Positions 1 to 10,692 of a DNA stretch of 57,689 bases are shown here, piece after piece. The notes beneath the pieces are model-generated. The model made no database searches, was not told the origin of the DNA, and was given only the letters and a program-made list of their open reading frames with translations. How positions within the stretch are numbered: position 1 is the first letter of the stretch; each line of letters starts with the position of its first letter. Position numbers and translations under genes: made by a program. Source of the DNA: Ruminococcus sp. (GTDB taxonomy: Bacteria; Bacillota; Clostridia; Oscillospirales; Ruminococcaceae); NCBI GenBank assembly GCA_017450925.1, contig JAFSSS010000068.1:1-57689 (forward strand), read 5' to 3'.

Positions 1-5
1 GCCGT

Positions 6-90
6 CCAGCTTTCCGTCAGATTGCCTAAATTCGACGCAGGCTTGCTGACGCAAGTCAAGGAGAATTTGGGTAATATGACGGAAAGCTGG
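6..90. repeat. Long imperfect inverted repeat (28-bp arms)
   Basis: Arms at 6-33 and 63-90 pair over 28 positions with one mismatch (20/76) and two G-T pairs (24/72, 27/69); the outer 14 pairs are perfect. The loop holds a second small stem (CTTGC 42-46 with GCAAG 51-55). G-T pairs in place of Watson-Crick pairs suggest selection on an RNA fold, but a miniature inverted-repeat element is equally possible. It lies beyond the rpoC terminator. The window edge may cut flanking parts. Confidence 0.6.
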
Positions 91-150
91 CAAGCAGATG
101 ATGTGCAGAGGCGTTAGCCGCGGGTCGTGCGGTGTTGCCTTAAACACAAA

Positions 151-186
151 ACCGCTCCCACCTTTTGGGTGAGAGCGGTATTTTTA
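151..186. terminator. Bidirectional intrinsic terminator after rpoC
   Basis: ACCGCTC (151-157) pairs with GAGCGGT (173-179), with a short inner ACC/GGT extension. A T-run follows on the plus strand (181-185) and a T-rich stretch follows on the minus strand. It sits just past the rpoC stop, so it most likely ends the rpoBC transcript. Confidence 0.75.
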
Positions 187-190
187 TCTG

Positions 191-3100
191 TCAGAACACG
201 ATAGGATCTGTGCCTGCATGGTTGTTTTCGGTCTTGACGATCTGTACGTTGTTATAGACCTCCATGCCTGTTCCGGCGGGGATAAGCTTGCCTATGATTA
301 CATTTTCCTTCAGACCCAGCAGTCTGTCCTCCTTGCCCTTGATAGCGGCATCGGTAAGAGCCTTGTTGGTCTCCTGGAAGGATGCTGCCGAAAGGAAGGA
401 ATCGGAGAAGCTGGAAGCCTTGGAGATACCCTGCAGCACAGGGATGACCTTGACCAGCTTTGCATTGACATCGCCGGCATCGATCTTTGCCTGTATCTCG
501 GCATTGATCTCTGCGACCTTATGCTTATCCACCAGCGAGCCGGGCAGCAGATAGCTGGAGCCGGAGTCCTCGATCTTTTCCTTCTTCATCATCTGACGGA
601 CGATTACCTCGATATGCTTGTCGTTGATCTCAACGCCCTGCAGACGGTAAACCTTCTGTACCTCGGTGATGATATAGTTCTGAACGGCCTCCTCGCCGTT
701 TACGGCAAGGATATCTGCGGGATAGATCGAGCCGTCGGTGATAGGCTGACCTGCAGCGACCTCCTGCCCCTCGGTAACGATGATCTTATCGCCGTAGGGG
801 ATCTGGTAAACCTCCTGCTCGGGATCGTCCAGATTTTCGCTTGTAACGGTGACCTGTCTGGTCTTTTTGGTCTCGGTGATCCTTACCAGACCAGCCAGAC
901 GTGAGATAGTGGCAGCGCCCTTGGGACGTCTGCTCTCGAACAGCTCCTCAACACGGGGCAGACCCTGTGTGATATCCTCAGCCGACGCGATACCGCCGGT
1001 GTGGAAGGTTCTCATGGTAAGCTGTGTACCGGGCTCACCGATAGACTGTGCCGCGATTACGCCGACAGCCTCGCCCACCTGTACCTTATTGCCGTTGGCA
1101 AGGTTAGCGCCGTAGCACTTGGCGCAGACGCCCTGCTTGGCCTTGCACTGAAGAACGGAGCGGATCTTGATCCTGTCTCTGCCCTCCTCCTGGAGAGCGG
1201 CCTCGACCTTAGCGGCGTCCTTAACGTTCATCAGCTTATTGTGAGACATGATAAGCTCGCCTGTCTTGGGATCCTTGAAGTCCTCGCAGAGGTATCTGCC
1301 CACAAGTCTGTCGGCCAGAGATTCAAGGCTTCTGCCGCTGACGATCTCAAATACGTCGATACCGTCGGTAGTGCCGCAGTCGTCCTCGTGGATGATAACA
1401 TCCTGCGATACATCAACAAGACGTCTTGTAAGGTAACCGGAGTCAGCGGTTCTAAGAGCGGTATCAGCCAGACCCTTTCTTGCACCACGGGAAGCGATGA
1501 AGTATTCCAGAACATTAAGACCCTCACGGTAATTGGCTCTGATAGGCATCTCAATGGTCTGACCGGAGGTATTGGCGATAAGTCCGCGCATTCCTGCCAG
1601 CTGACCGATCTGCTTGATCGAACCACGGGCACCGGAGTCCGCCATCATGCTGATAGGGTTATAGGGGTCAAGGCTGGCCTTCAGATCCTCAATAACTCTG
1701 TCGGTGGCCTTGTTCCAGATCTCGATGAACTTCTTGGATTTTTCCTTTCGGGAGATATAACCTCTCTTGTAGTGCTTATCTACCTTATCTACGAGAGCGT
1801 CGGCCTCCTCAAGGATCTTCTTCTTGGTCTCGGGGATCTCGGCATCACACACCGCAACGGTCAGACCCGACTTGGTGGAATACTTATATCCCATAGCCTT
1901 GATCTTATCCAGCACCTCGGAGGTAGTGGCAGTGCCATGCTGCTGGATGCAGCGCTGGATCAGATCGGACATTTCCTTTTTCTTGATAAGGAAGCTGATC
2001 TCAAGATCGAACTGTTTCTCGGAATTTGTTCTGTCAACATAGCCCAGATCCTGAGGGATGAACTCGTTGAAGATAAGCCTTCCGACTGTGGCGTCGATGA
2101 TCTTGGAGACCTGTCTTTCGCCCATTTGCTTGGTGATCCTTACCTTGATAGCGGCCTGCAGCGATACCTCGCCCTGCTGGTAGGCCATAAGAGCCTCGTT
2201 CACATCTCTGAACACCTTGCCCTCGCCCTTTTCGCCGGGCTTTTCAAGAGTCAGATAATAGGAACCCAGCAGCATATCCTGTGACGGAACGGCAACAGGG
2301 CTTCCGTCAGAGGGCTTGAGCAGGTTATTGGCAGCCAGCATCAAAAATCTTGCCTCGGCCTGTGCCTCGGCGGAGATAGGCAGATGCACGGCCATTTGGT
2401 CGCCGTCGAAGTCGGCGTTGAAGGCGGTACATACCAGCGGGTGGAGCTTGATAGCTCTGCCCTCAACGAGTATCGGCTCGAAGGCCTGTATGCCCAGTCT
2501 GTGCAGTGTAGGCGCACGGTTGAGCATTACGGGGTGGTTCTGGATAACATTTTCCAGAGCGTCCCAAACCTCGGGCTTAGCTCTGTCAACGGCCTTTCTT
2601 GCGGCCTTGATATTGGTCTGGGGGTTGGTATCGACGAGCCTTTTCATAACGAAGGGCTTGAAAAGCTCGAGAGCCATTTCCTTAGGCAAACCGCACTGAT
2701 ACATTTTCAGCTCGGGGCCTACGACGATAACCGAACGTCCCGAATAGTCAACACGCTTACCCAGCAGGTTCTGACGGAAACGTCCCTGCTTACCCTTGAG
2801 CATATCCGAAAGGGACTTGAACGCTCTGTTATTGGGGCCGGTAACGGGTCTGCCGTGACGGCCGTTGTCGATAAGAGCATCCACAGCCTCCTGCAGCATT
2901 CTCTTCTCGTTTCTTACGATGATATCGGGAGCCTCCAGCTCCAGCATCCTTTTCAGACGGTTATTTCTGTTTATAACTCTTCTGTAGAGGTCATTGAGGT
3001 CAGAGGTGGCATATCTGCCGCCGTCCAGCATTACCATAGGTCTAAGATCGGGGGGGATAACGGGAACGACGTCCAGTATCATCCATTCGGGGCGGTTGCC

Positions 3101-3760
3101 GGAGGAACGGAAGGCCTCGACGATCTCCAGTCTCTTGAGCAGCTTGATCCTCTTCTGACCGGAGGGAGTATCCTCAAGATCCTTTTTCAGCTCTTCTGAA
3201 AGGGCCTCAAGATCTATCTTGCACAGCAGCTCCTTGATAGCCTCGGCGCCCATGCCGACTCTGAAGCTGTCCTCGTCCCACTTTTCTCTTGCCTCCATTA
3301 ATTCGCTTTCGCTGATGATCTGCTTTTCCTTGAGGTCGGTCTCACCGGGGTCGATGACGATATATTTGGTGAAGTAAAGCACCTCCTCAAGTCTCTTTTG
3401 AGAAACCTCAAGCATCTGACCGATCCTTGAAGGAGTGCCCTTGAAGTACCAGATATGGGAAACGGGAGCGGCCAGCTCGATATGACCCATTCTCTCACGT
3501 CTTACCTTGGCTCTTGTTACCTCAACGCCGCAGCGCTCGCAGATCTTTCCTCTGAATCTGATCTTCTTATACTTTCCGCAGTGGCACTCCCAGTCCTTGG
3601 TCGGTCCGAAGATCTTTTCGCAGAACAGGCCTTTGACCTCGGGCTTTTGAGTGCGGTAGTTTATGGTTTCGGGTCTCTCGACCACGCCGTACGACCACTG
3701 TCTGATCGTATCGGGGGATGCGAGACCTATCTTTATTTTATCAAAGCTGTTGAATTCCAC
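191..3760 (-). CDS. rpoC: DNA-directed RNA polymerase subunit beta' (1189 aa)
   Basis: Largest catalytic subunit of RNA polymerase. The N-terminal zinc site (CHCGKYKK then [10 protein letters not shown]), the catalytic [14 protein letters not shown] loop with its three Mg-binding aspartates, the bridge/trigger regions ([22 protein letters not shown] read in part) and the second zinc site ([13 protein letters not shown]) are all present. The frame is open upstream to 3814, but I chose the GTG at 3760-3758: it is preceded at 8 bases by AGAGGGT and gives the family's usual start, [16 protein letters not shown]. It lies 77 bases after rpoB and is cotranscribed with it. Length is typical for the Clostridia form, which lacks large lineage insertions. 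Confidence 0.97.
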   Translation of the reverse strand: MEFNSFDKIKIGLASPDTIRQWSYGVVERPETINYRTQKPEVKGLFCEKIFGPTKDWECHCGKYKKIRFRGKICERCGVEVTRAKVRRERMGHIELAAPVSHIWYFKGTPSRIGQMLEVSQKRLEEVLYFTKYIVIDPGETDLKEKQIISESELMEAREKWDEDSFRVGMGAEAIKELLCKIDLEALSEELKKDLEDTPSGQKRIKLLKRLEIVEAFRSSGNRPEWMILDVVPVIPPDLRPMVMLDGGRYATSDLNDLYRRVINRNNRLKRMLELEAPDIIVRNEKRMLQEAVDALIDNGRHGRPVTGPNNRAFKSLSDMLKGKQGRFRQNLLGKRVDYSGRSVIVVGPELKMYQCGLPKEMALELFKPFVMKRLVDTNPQTNIKAARKAVDRAKPEVWDALENVIQNHPVMLNRAPTLHRLGIQAFEPILVEGRAIKLHPLVCTAFNADFDGDQMAVHLPISAEAQAEARFLMLAANNLLKPSDGSPVAVPSQDMLLGSYYLTLEKPGEKGEGKVFRDVNEALMAYQQGEVSLQAAIKVRITKQMGERQVSKIIDATVGRLIFNEFIPQDLGYVDRTNSEKQFDLEISFLIKKKEMSDLIQRCIQQHGTATTSEVLDKIKAMGYKYSTKSGLTVAVCDAEIPETKKKILEEADALVDKVDKHYKRGYISRKEKSKKFIEIWNKATDRVIEDLKASLDPYNPISMMADSGARGSIKQIGQLAGMRGLIANTSGQTIEMPIRANYREGLNVLEYFIASRGARKGLADTALRTADSGYLTRRLVDVSQDVIIHEDDCGTTDGIDVFEIVSGRSLESLADRLVGRYLCEDFKDPKTGELIMSHNKLMNVKDAAKVEAALQEEGRDRIKIRSVLQCKAKQGVCAKCYGANLANGNKVQVGEAVGVIAAQSIGEPGTQLTMRTFHTGGIASAEDITQGLPRVEELFESRRPKGAATISRLAGLVRITETKKTRQVTVTSENLDDPEQEVYQIPYGDKIIVTEGQEVAAGQPITDGSIYPADILAVNGEEAVQNYIITEVQKVYRLQGVEINDKHIEVIVRQMMKKEKIEDSGSSYLLPGSLVDKHKVAEINAEIQAKIDAGDVNAKLVKVIPVLQGISKASSFSDSFLSAASFQETNKALTDAAIKGKEDRLLGLKENVIIGKLIPAGTGMEVYNNVQIVKTENNHAGTDPIVF

Positions 3761-3837
3761 TAACAGTACCCTCTTTCTGTTGTCGGGAGCCTGTGCGGGA
3801 AAAGCCTCCCGCACTGCTCCTTATTGTTAAGCGAACA

Positions 3838-6800
3838 TCAATAATCCTCGGGGTCGTCGTTGATATTAGAAAGCTCCTGGCCGTTCATATCTCTGATATA
3901 GTCATCATCCAGTTCGGAAACGCCGTCCTCGTCCTCGGCCATAAAGCCGTCGCTGAAGTCGCCGTCGTCAACGCCGAAGCTCATATCGTCATCGGCTGCC
4001 ATTGCAGACTTGGGAACAAAATCGTCATCATCGTCAAACGACTGCTTGAGGTCGATAGTATTTCCGTCCGTATCAATGACATTGATATCCAGTCCGAGGC
4101 TCTGCAGCTCCTTGACCAGAACTCTGAACGCCTCCGGGATACCGGGCGTAGGCACATTCTGACCCTTTACGATAGCCTCATAGGTCTTGACACGTCCCAC
4201 GGTATCATCCGACTTGACGGTGAGTATCTCCTGCAGCGTATAGGCTGCGCCGTAAGCCTCGAGAGCCCATACCTCCATTTCTCCGAAACGCTGTCCGCCG
4301 AACTGTGCCTTACCGCCGAGAGGCTGCTGGGTAACCAGCGAATAAGGGCCGACTGAACGTGCGTGGATCTTATCATCTACCAGGTGGTGGAGCTTGAGGT
4401 AATACATATAGCCCACGGTTACCTTATTATCGAACTTTTCGCCTGTTCTTCCGTCATAAACGGTGAACTTGCCGTCCTCATGCATCTCGAGGGCATGGGG
4501 GTTGATGACCTCACCCATTGTATGCAGTGTGAATTCGTCATCCTTATGCTCCTCGTGAAGCTTTTGAGCCTCGCGGAAGCACTCTCTGATATCGGCCTCG
4601 TGAGCGCCGTCGAATACAGGGGTCATGATCTTCCAGCCAAGCGCCTTGCAGGCCATGCCGAGATGCACCTCCAGCACCTGACCGATATTCATACGCGAAG
4701 GAACGCCGAGAGGGTTCAGCACGATATCGAGGGGAGTGCCGTCCTCGAGGAAGGGCATATCCTCCTGAGGAAGTATTCTCGAAACAACGCCCTTGTTTCC
4801 GTGACGTCCGGCCATTTTATCGCCGACAGAGATCTTTCTCTTCTGTGCGATATAGCATCTTACCAGCATATTTACGCCGGGCGACAGCTCCTCACAGTTT
4901 TCTCTTGTGAACTTCTTGACATCAATGATGATGCCCGCCTCGCCGTGAGGCACCTTAAGGGAGTTATCCCTTACCTCTCTTGCCTTTTCACCGAAGATCG
5001 CTCTAAGCAGTCTTTCCTCGGCAGTAAGCTCGGTCTCGCCCTTGGGGGTGACCTTGCCGACAAGTATATCTCCCGATCTTACCTCGGCACCGATACGGAT
5101 GATACCGTTCTCGTCCAGATCCTTCAGTGCATCCTCACCGACATTCGGGATATCCCTTGTGATCTCCTCGGGTCCGAGCTTGGTATCTCTGCACTCGATC
5201 TCATACTCCTCGATATGGATAGAGGTATATTTATCCTGTCTTACCAGATTTTCATTCAGCAGAACGGCATCCTCGTAGTTATAGCCCTCCCAGGTCATAA
5301 AGCCGATAAGGGCGTTCTTACCCAATGAAAGCTCGCCGTTTGAGGTAGCGGGGCCGTCGCCTATTACCTGTCCCTTCTTGATGACCTCGCCCTTATCGAC
5401 GATAGGTCTTTGGTTGGTGCAGGTGCCGGCATTCGAGCGCTTGAACTTAGTCATAACATAAGTTCTCAACTCGCCGTTTTCCTCTCTTACGACCACCTTA
5501 TCCGCGTCAACGCTTTCAACGACGCCGTCGGCCTTAGCTACCACAGCAACGCCGGAGTCAACGCAGGCCTTGTATTCCATACCTGTGCCGACGATAGGCG
5601 ACTCGGTCTTTAACAGCGGCACAGCCTGCCTCTGCATATTCGAGCCCATGAGGGCGCGGTTAGCGTCATCGTTCTCTAAAAACGGTATGCAGGCAGTAGC
5701 CACAGAAACTACCATTTTAGGAGAAACGTCCATGAAGTCGATCTTGTCTCTTTCGATCTCAAGGATCTGATCTCTGTATCTTCCGTTGACCTTGGCTCTT
5801 GCGAACTTATGGTCCTCGGTAAGGGGCTCGTTGGCCTGAGCCACCATGAAATTATCCTCGATATCGGCGGTCATATAGACCACCTCGTTGGTAACGACTC
5901 CGGTGGCCTTATCCACCTTTCTGTAGGGAGCCTCGATAAAGCCGTACTCGTTTATCCTTGCAAAGGATGCCAGATAGGAGATAAGTCCGATATTAGGACC
6001 TTCGGGCGTCTCGATAGGACACATTCTTCCGTAGTGTGAGTAGTGAACGTCACGCACCTCAAATCCGGCGCGGTCTCTTGACAGACCTCCGGGTCCTAAA
6101 GCGGAAAGACGTCTCTTATGTGTCAGCTCGGCCAGAGGGTTGTTCTGATCCATGAACTGTGACAGCGGCGAGGAACCGAAGAATTCCTTGATAGCGGCTG
6201 TGATAGGTCTTATATTTATCAGTGCGGCAGGAGTAACGACCTCCATATCCTGCGACTGGGTATTCATTCTCTCGCGGATAACTCTTTCCATTCTGGTAAA
6301 GCCGATGCGGAACTGGTTCTGCAGCAGCTCGCCCACGGAACGGATACGTCTGTTGCCGAGGTGGTCGATATCATCCACATCGCCGACGCCCTCGCACAGA
6401 TTAAGGAAATAGGAGATAGATGCAACTATATCATCAAGAGTGATATGCTTGGGCACCAGATCGTCAACTCTTGCTGCGATATTATCTCTAAGCTCCTCCT
6501 TGCTGCCGGACTCCTCAAGGATCTGTCTAAGCACGGGGAAGCTTACCTTTTCGTTCACGCCCAGCTCTGCGGCGTCGAAATCTATATAGCCGGCGATATC
6601 GACCATGTTATTGCCGATGATCTTGACTTCCTTTTCCTCTACCTTAGTGGAAAGCTCACCGGTCGCGGGGTCAACGATAAGCTCCTTGACCTCGACCTTT
6701 ACGAAAGCCTCGGCCACGCCTGCCTGCTCGATCTCCATAGCCTTGCTGTAGGAAACGGTCTCGCCTGCGTCTGCGATGATCTCACCGGTCAGCGGATTGA

Positions 6801-7689
6801 CTACAGGCTGGGAGAGCAGATGTCCCGAAAGTCTGGAGCCTACGCCCAGCTTCTTGTTGTATTTATATCTTCCGAATCTTGCCAGATCGTATCTCTTGGC
6901 ATCGAAGAAGAGGTTGTTGAGCAGAGTGGTCGCGGAATCAACTGTTGCAGGCTCGCCGGGACGGAGCTTGCGGTAGGTCTCCAGCAGTGCCTCCTCGTGA
7001 TTTGCGGTGTTATCCTTGATAAGCTCGGTCTGGCTGATCCTTTCATCTACGCCGAAGAGCTTCTCGATCTCTTCATTCGTACCGAAGCCGATAGCTCTGA
7101 TGAATGTAGTCAGAGGGATCTTCCTGTTCTTGTCGATGCGGACATAGACCACATCGTTGGAATCCATTTCATACTCCAGCCAAGCGCCTCTGTTGGGGAT
7201 AACGGTCGTTCTGAACAGGTCCTTGCCGTTCTTGTCCTTATCCGAGGCATAGTAAACGCCGGGGGAACGGACCAGCTGTGATACGATAACGCGCTCTGCG
7301 CCGTTGATAACAAAGGTTCCGCTGTCGGTCATAAGCGGGAAATCGCCCATAAAGACCTCGGACTCCTTGATAACGCCCGTTTCCTTGTTGTTGAGTCTTG
7401 CAGTGACTCTCAGCGGGGTGGCGTAGGTAACGTCACGCTCCTTGCACTCTGCAACGGTATATTTGGGGGTCTCGTCGAAGCGGTAATCGACGAAGCTCAA
7501 CTCCATGTTGCCGTTGTAATCGGTGATAGCTGCTACATCTCTGAAGACCTCTTTAAGTCCCTCGTCGAGAAACCACTGGTAGGAATTCTTCTGAACCTCG
7601 ATCAAGTTAGGCATTTCCAAGATCTCATTGATCTTTGCAAAACTCTTTCGGGTATTTTTGCCAAGCTTCACTTCCTTGACATTCACCAT
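3838..7689 (-). CDS. rpoB: DNA-directed RNA polymerase subunit beta (1283 aa)
   Basis: Second catalytic subunit of RNA polymerase. The rifampicin-binding cluster ([20 protein letters not shown]) has the ordinary susceptible residues, followed by the GPNIGLI and [13 protein letters not shown] motifs. The frame is open to 7827, but the promoter and an AAAGGAG site favour ATG at 7689 ([12 protein letters not shown]). The C-terminus, about 65 residues beyond the normal end, is strongly acidic (a DDDDD run, then many D/E). Downstream is rpoC. Upstream is a divergent dockerin gene, so rpoBC is separated here from rplJ/rplL, which often precede it. Confidence 0.97.
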   Translation of the reverse strand: MVNVKEVKLGKNTRKSFAKINEILEMPNLIEVQKNSYQWFLDEGLKEVFRDVAAITDYNGNMELSFVDYRFDETPKYTVAECKERDVTYATPLRVTARLNNKETGVIKESEVFMGDFPLMTDSGTFVINGAERVIVSQLVRSPGVYYASDKDKNGKDLFRTTVIPNRGAWLEYEMDSNDVVYVRIDKNRKIPLTTFIRAIGFGTNEEIEKLFGVDERISQTELIKDNTANHEEALLETYRKLRPGEPATVDSATTLLNNLFFDAKRYDLARFGRYKYNKKLGVGSRLSGHLLSQPVVNPLTGEIIADAGETVSYSKAMEIEQAGVAEAFVKVEVKELIVDPATGELSTKVEEKEVKIIGNNMVDIAGYIDFDAAELGVNEKVSFPVLRQILEESGSKEELRDNIAARVDDLVPKHITLDDIVASISYFLNLCEGVGDVDDIDHLGNRRIRSVGELLQNQFRIGFTRMERVIRERMNTQSQDMEVVTPAALINIRPITAAIKEFFGSSPLSQFMDQNNPLAELTHKRRLSALGPGGLSRDRAGFEVRDVHYSHYGRMCPIETPEGPNIGLISYLASFARINEYGFIEAPYRKVDKATGVVTNEVVYMTADIEDNFMVAQANEPLTEDHKFARAKVNGRYRDQILEIERDKIDFMDVSPKMVVSVATACIPFLENDDANRALMGSNMQRQAVPLLKTESPIVGTGMEYKACVDSGVAVVAKADGVVESVDADKVVVREENGELRTYVMTKFKRSNAGTCTNQRPIVDKGEVIKKGQVIGDGPATSNGELSLGKNALIGFMTWEGYNYEDAVLLNENLVRQDKYTSIHIEEYEIECRDTKLGPEEITRDIPNVGEDALKDLDENGIIRIGAEVRSGDILVGKVTPKGETELTAEERLLRAIFGEKAREVRDNSLKVPHGEAGIIIDVKKFTRENCEELSPGVNMLVRCYIAQKRKISVGDKMAGRHGNKGVVSRILPQEDMPFLEDGTPLDIVLNPLGVPSRMNIGQVLEVHLGMACKALGWKIMTPVFDGAHEADIRECFREAQKLHEEHKDDEFTLHTMGEVINPHALEMHEDGKFTVYDGRTGEKFDNKVTVGYMYYLKLHHLVDDKIHARSVGPYSLVTQQPLGGKAQFGGQRFGEMEVWALEAYGAAYTLQEILTVKSDDTVGRVKTYEAIVKGQNVPTPGIPEAFRVLVKELQSLGLDINVIDTDGNTIDLKQSFDDDDDFVPKSAMAADDDMSFGVDDGDFSDGFMAEDEDGVSELDDDYIRDMNGQELSNINDDPEDY

Positions 7690-7862
7690 AGGCTTGATCA
7701 CTCCTTTATCCTTTGACCTTCCGTCTGCGCCTGCCCGGGCGCGGGGCGGAAAACTTGACTGATGCGTGACATCCGCCGCTGCTGCACCTTTATAAACTCC
7801 CCGCAGGAGAGCCTTAAAAAGCATCAAAAAGGGCGGATAAATCCATTATGATACATTTTACT

Positions 7863-7891
7863 ATTATACAGCAGTCCAAGTCAAAAGTCAA
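7863..7891 (-). promoter_or_regulatory. rpoBC promoter
   Basis: On the minus strand TTGACT (7891-7886), a 17-bp spacer and TATAAT (7868-7863). The predicted start near 7856 gives a leader of about 165 nt containing a GC-rich hairpin (GCGCC..GGGCGC, about 7727-7742). Confidence 0.85.
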
Positions 7892-8010
7892 GGAATATCA
7901 GCCCCGCATTTTCGCATTTTGTAGGTTTGCACAAAGCAAAAAGCCTTTACAGCCGAAAACTTCTACAATTGAATTTCTGTGACATAGGAGTAAATTTTTA
8001 ATGAACAAGC

Positions 8011-8045
8011 GCCTTAAGGTTAAATTAAGGCAGGGGGTGTATAAT
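8011..8045 (+). promoter_or_regulatory. Promoter and operator-like inverted repeat of the dockerin gene
   Basis: TATAAT at 8040-8045 is 42 bases before the start codon. The -35 region is poor but is covered by a perfect inverted repeat, GCCTTAA (8011-8017), 7-base centre, TTAAGGC (8025-8031). A weak -35 under a dyad suggests a regulated, possibly activator-dependent promoter. The regulator is unknown. Confidence 0.55.
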
Positions 8046-8087
8046 ACAGCTATACTGATCTCAATTCAATAACAGGAGGAAAACGAT

Positions 8088-10619
8088 ATGGTCGGTAAAA
8101 AACTGCTTTCAGCCTCGGCTGCACTGGCAATGCTGGCCTCGGCGGGGCTTTCCGTGACCGCAGAGGATAAGGCTGTATTCACCGTAACGGAAGCAAGGGC
8201 TGACAGCGCAGCCCTCAAAGCACAGCAAAGCGCTGTTCTTACATTCACAGACGCCGGGATAACCGAAACGGAGGCCGGCAGCGGCTACACTGTTGACGGC
8301 ACCGTTCTTACGGTCACTGCGGCGGGCACCTACCGCATCTGCGGCAGCTGCACGGAGGGAAGCATCATCGTGGCCAAGGGGCTGACGGGAGTTACGCTGA
8401 TACTGGACGGACTTTCACTGGCCTCCTCCGGGACGGCACCTATTGTCATCAGAAAGCAAGCGGCGGTGAACATCCACCTTGAGGGCACCTCGACCCTTAC
8501 GGACAACGAAGACCCGGCGGCAGAGGTATCGACGGACACTGCCGTGGCCGACGCCTTTGAGGGAGCGGCGATAAAGGTAAAGAGCGGCGCTGCGGTGACC
8601 TTCTGCGGCGAGGGTGACTTAAACATCTCCGCCAATGCCAAGAACGGCATCAAGGGGGCTTCGGAGGCAGCACTTACCTTCAGCCAGTCGGGGACGGTGA
8701 ACATCTCCGGCAGCGGAAAGTATTACGGCGGGACGAAGTCCGGGGCTGCGGTGAACAGCGGCATCGCCTGTGACGGCAGCATTGTTTTCAACAGCGGCTC
8801 CTACGTTATAAAGGCGGCGGGAGACGGCATCAAATCCGACCCGGAGACCGACGATGCCGATTCTGCGGGAACGGTGACGGTGAACGGCGGCAGCTTTGAC
8901 ATCGACGCTGACGGCGACGGCATACAGGCTGACAGTGCTGTCACTGTAAACGGCGGCAGCCTTGACATATTCACATGGAAGGGTCACACCGTCTGGAACG
9001 ACACACTGGCAAATGCCTGCAGCTGCAAGGGGCTGAAGGCCGGCGGCGACCGTGCCGAGGCCTCGGAAGCGGAGCCGCAGATAAACATCACCGGCGGAAG
9101 CTTCGTCCTTGACACTGGAGACGACGCACTCCACTCCGATGCATTTGTGACCGTGACCGGCGGGAGCTTTGTCATCGACACCGGCGACGACGGTATGCAC
9201 GCCGGCACCTCCCTTATCATCGGCACCGAGGGCGGTTACGAGCGCGACCCGGACATTACCGTCAACAGCTCCTATGAGGGGCTTGAGGGCGGCACGGTGT
9301 ATATATACTCCGGGCGGTGCTATGTTGCCGCCTCTGATGACGGCGTAAATGCAGCCGGCGGCAGCTCCAGCGGCTCCGACCCGGGAGCCGGTGCAGGCGG
9401 CGGGTTCAATCCCGGAGGCGGCCGTCCCGGAGGCCGCGGCGGACAGGGCAGCTTTGCCCCCGACAGCGAAACGTCAGCCGGCGGGGACTATAACATCTAT
9501 ATCTACGGCGGCGATCTGTACGTCAACTGCGACGGCGACGGACTGGACTCCAACGGCGGGCTGTATCTCTACGGCGGCAGGCAGGCGGTGTTCAGCATGA
9601 AAGCGGGCGGCGACAATTCCGCTCTTGACTCTGACGGCAGCACGGTAATACAGGGCGCAGCTGTCTTCACTGCCGGCACGCAGGGCGTGGACGGAACGGT
9701 CAGCAGCAGCTGGTTCGGCAGCGGGCAGAAATACGCTGTAAGCTCTGTGAGCCGCACAGCCGGGACGGCGGTAAGCGCAAGGACCGGCAGCAGCGGAGAC
9801 ACAGTGTTCAGCTACACTCTGCCAAAGAACGTGAACTATATTCTCGCCTCGTGGCCGTCGGAGGTATCGGCAAGCGCTCCCGCGTTCTCTGCCGGCAGCC
9901 TCGTCTCCTGCAGGGGAGGCTCACAGAGCCACAGCTGGGACGGAGGCAGGGTGACCACAGCGGCGACGGCATCGTCGGCGGGAGTTATGACCTACACCTG
10001 CACCGAATGCGGTGAGACGGAGCATCAGACTATCCCCATGCTGTCATCGTCAGCCGAATGCGACCACTCCGTTGATGCCGCACAGGCAGAGGGCTACAGC
10101 GTCAGCTTTGCGGGCGATGCAGGGGTGAAGTCGGTAACGGTATATATGACACAGGACTACACCGGCGAAAGCGAGACGGTCTCCGCCAGCGGCAGCACGG
10201 TCTCCCGGGACTCTGACTCCGGCGAGCCCGACAGCTCCGGCTCGGGGCAGGTGAACTTTACTGTAGTTCCGGCAGAGGGCTATGTTATCGAAAGCGTGAC
10301 TGCCACGGAAGGCGCCTACAAGAACATCAAGGGTCCCTCGGACACCGGCCTTGAAAACACCTACCGCATAACAAAGATAACCTCTGATCTGACCGTTACG
10401 GTGACCACCTCCTACACAGGCGGAGAGAGCGGCTTCCTGCTTGGGGACGTAAACAGTGACGGCAGAGTGAGTATGCTTGACATCACCACGCTGCAGCGCT
10501 ATGTAAACGGCTGGGACGTGACGATCGACCCCAAGGCCGCCGACCTGAACGGCGACGGTGAGATAGGCATGAAGGACATCACCTCACTGCAGAGGCTTAT
10601 AAACGGCTATACTCTGTAG
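8088..10619 (+). CDS. Secreted carbohydrate-binding beta-helix protein (Cthe_2159/DUF4353-like) with type I dockerin, 843 aa
   Basis: Predicted cellulosomal protein. Residues 1-25 form a signal peptide (MVGKKLLSAS..., cleavage near SVTA). About residues 45-600 are repeated short strands with DGI, GDDAL and GGS(F/L)DID turns, the pattern of the Cthe_2159/DUF4353 right-handed beta-helix family known to bind cellulose or pectate-like polysaccharide; this region is interrupted by a Gly-rich loop near 420-455. A small Cys-containing module (CTECGETEHQ, near 640) and an InlB-B-repeat-like strand module follow. Residues 785-843 are a dockerin with both Ca2+-binding halves (GDVNSDGRVSMLDITTLQRY and DLNGDGEIGMKDITSLQRLI). 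It starts at ATG behind AGGAGG. No catalytic residues are recognisable, so binding rather than hydrolysis is inferred. Confidence 0.85.
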   Translation: MVGKKLLSASAALAMLASAGLSVTAEDKAVFTVTEARADSAALKAQQSAVLTFTDAGITETEAGSGYTVDGTVLTVTAAGTYRICGSCTEGSIIVAKGLTGVTLILDGLSLASSGTAPIVIRKQAAVNIHLEGTSTLTDNEDPAAEVSTDTAVADAFEGAAIKVKSGAAVTFCGEGDLNISANAKNGIKGASEAALTFSQSGTVNISGSGKYYGGTKSGAAVNSGIACDGSIVFNSGSYVIKAAGDGIKSDPETDDADSAGTVTVNGGSFDIDADGDGIQADSAVTVNGGSLDIFTWKGHTVWNDTLANACSCKGLKAGGDRAEASEAEPQINITGGSFVLDTGDDALHSDAFVTVTGGSFVIDTGDDGMHAGTSLIIGTEGGYERDPDITVNSSYEGLEGGTVYIYSGRCYVAASDDGVNAAGGSSSGSDPGAGAGGGFNPGGGRPGGRGGQGSFAPDSETSAGGDYNIYIYGGDLYVNCDGDGLDSNGGLYLYGGRQAVFSMKAGGDNSALDSDGSTVIQGAAVFTAGTQGVDGTVSSSWFGSGQKYAVSSVSRTAGTAVSARTGSSGDTVFSYTLPKNVNYILASWPSEVSASAPAFSAGSLVSCRGGSQSHSWDGGRVTTAATASSAGVMTYTCTECGETEHQTIPMLSSSAECDHSVDAAQAEGYSVSFAGDAGVKSVTVYMTQDYTGESETVSASGSTVSRDSDSGEPDSSGSGQVNFTVVPAEGYVIESVTATEGAYKNIKGPSDTGLENTYRITKITSDLTVTVTTSYTGGESGFLLGDVNSDGRVSMLDITTLQRYVNGWDVTIDPKAADLNGDGEIGMKDITSLQRLINGYTL

Positions 10620-10628
10620 GAGCGCTGC

Positions 10629-10656
10629 TTGACAAAGCCTGCGGGATGTGTATAAT
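10629..10656 (+). promoter_or_regulatory. Promoter of alpha/beta hydrolase
   Basis: TTGACA (10629-10634), 16-bp spacer, TATAAT (10651-10656). The predicted start near 10663 lies after the earliest in-frame start codon (10648), which supports the ATG at 10693 as the real start. Confidence 0.85.
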
Positions 10657-10692
10657 ATAAGTACAGTACACAGCAGGAGGGACGGCGGCGCT

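Noticed and set aside
1001-2284. Long plus-strand ORF (427 codons) opposite rpoC, and similar long ORFs opposite rpoB, araA and the sugar kinase
   Set aside because: Antisense shadows of confident genes; no ribosome binding sites or protein family features.
8619-9200. Antisense ORFs within the dockerin gene
   Set aside because: Mirror the biased Gly/Asp codon repeats of the sense gene; no independent support.
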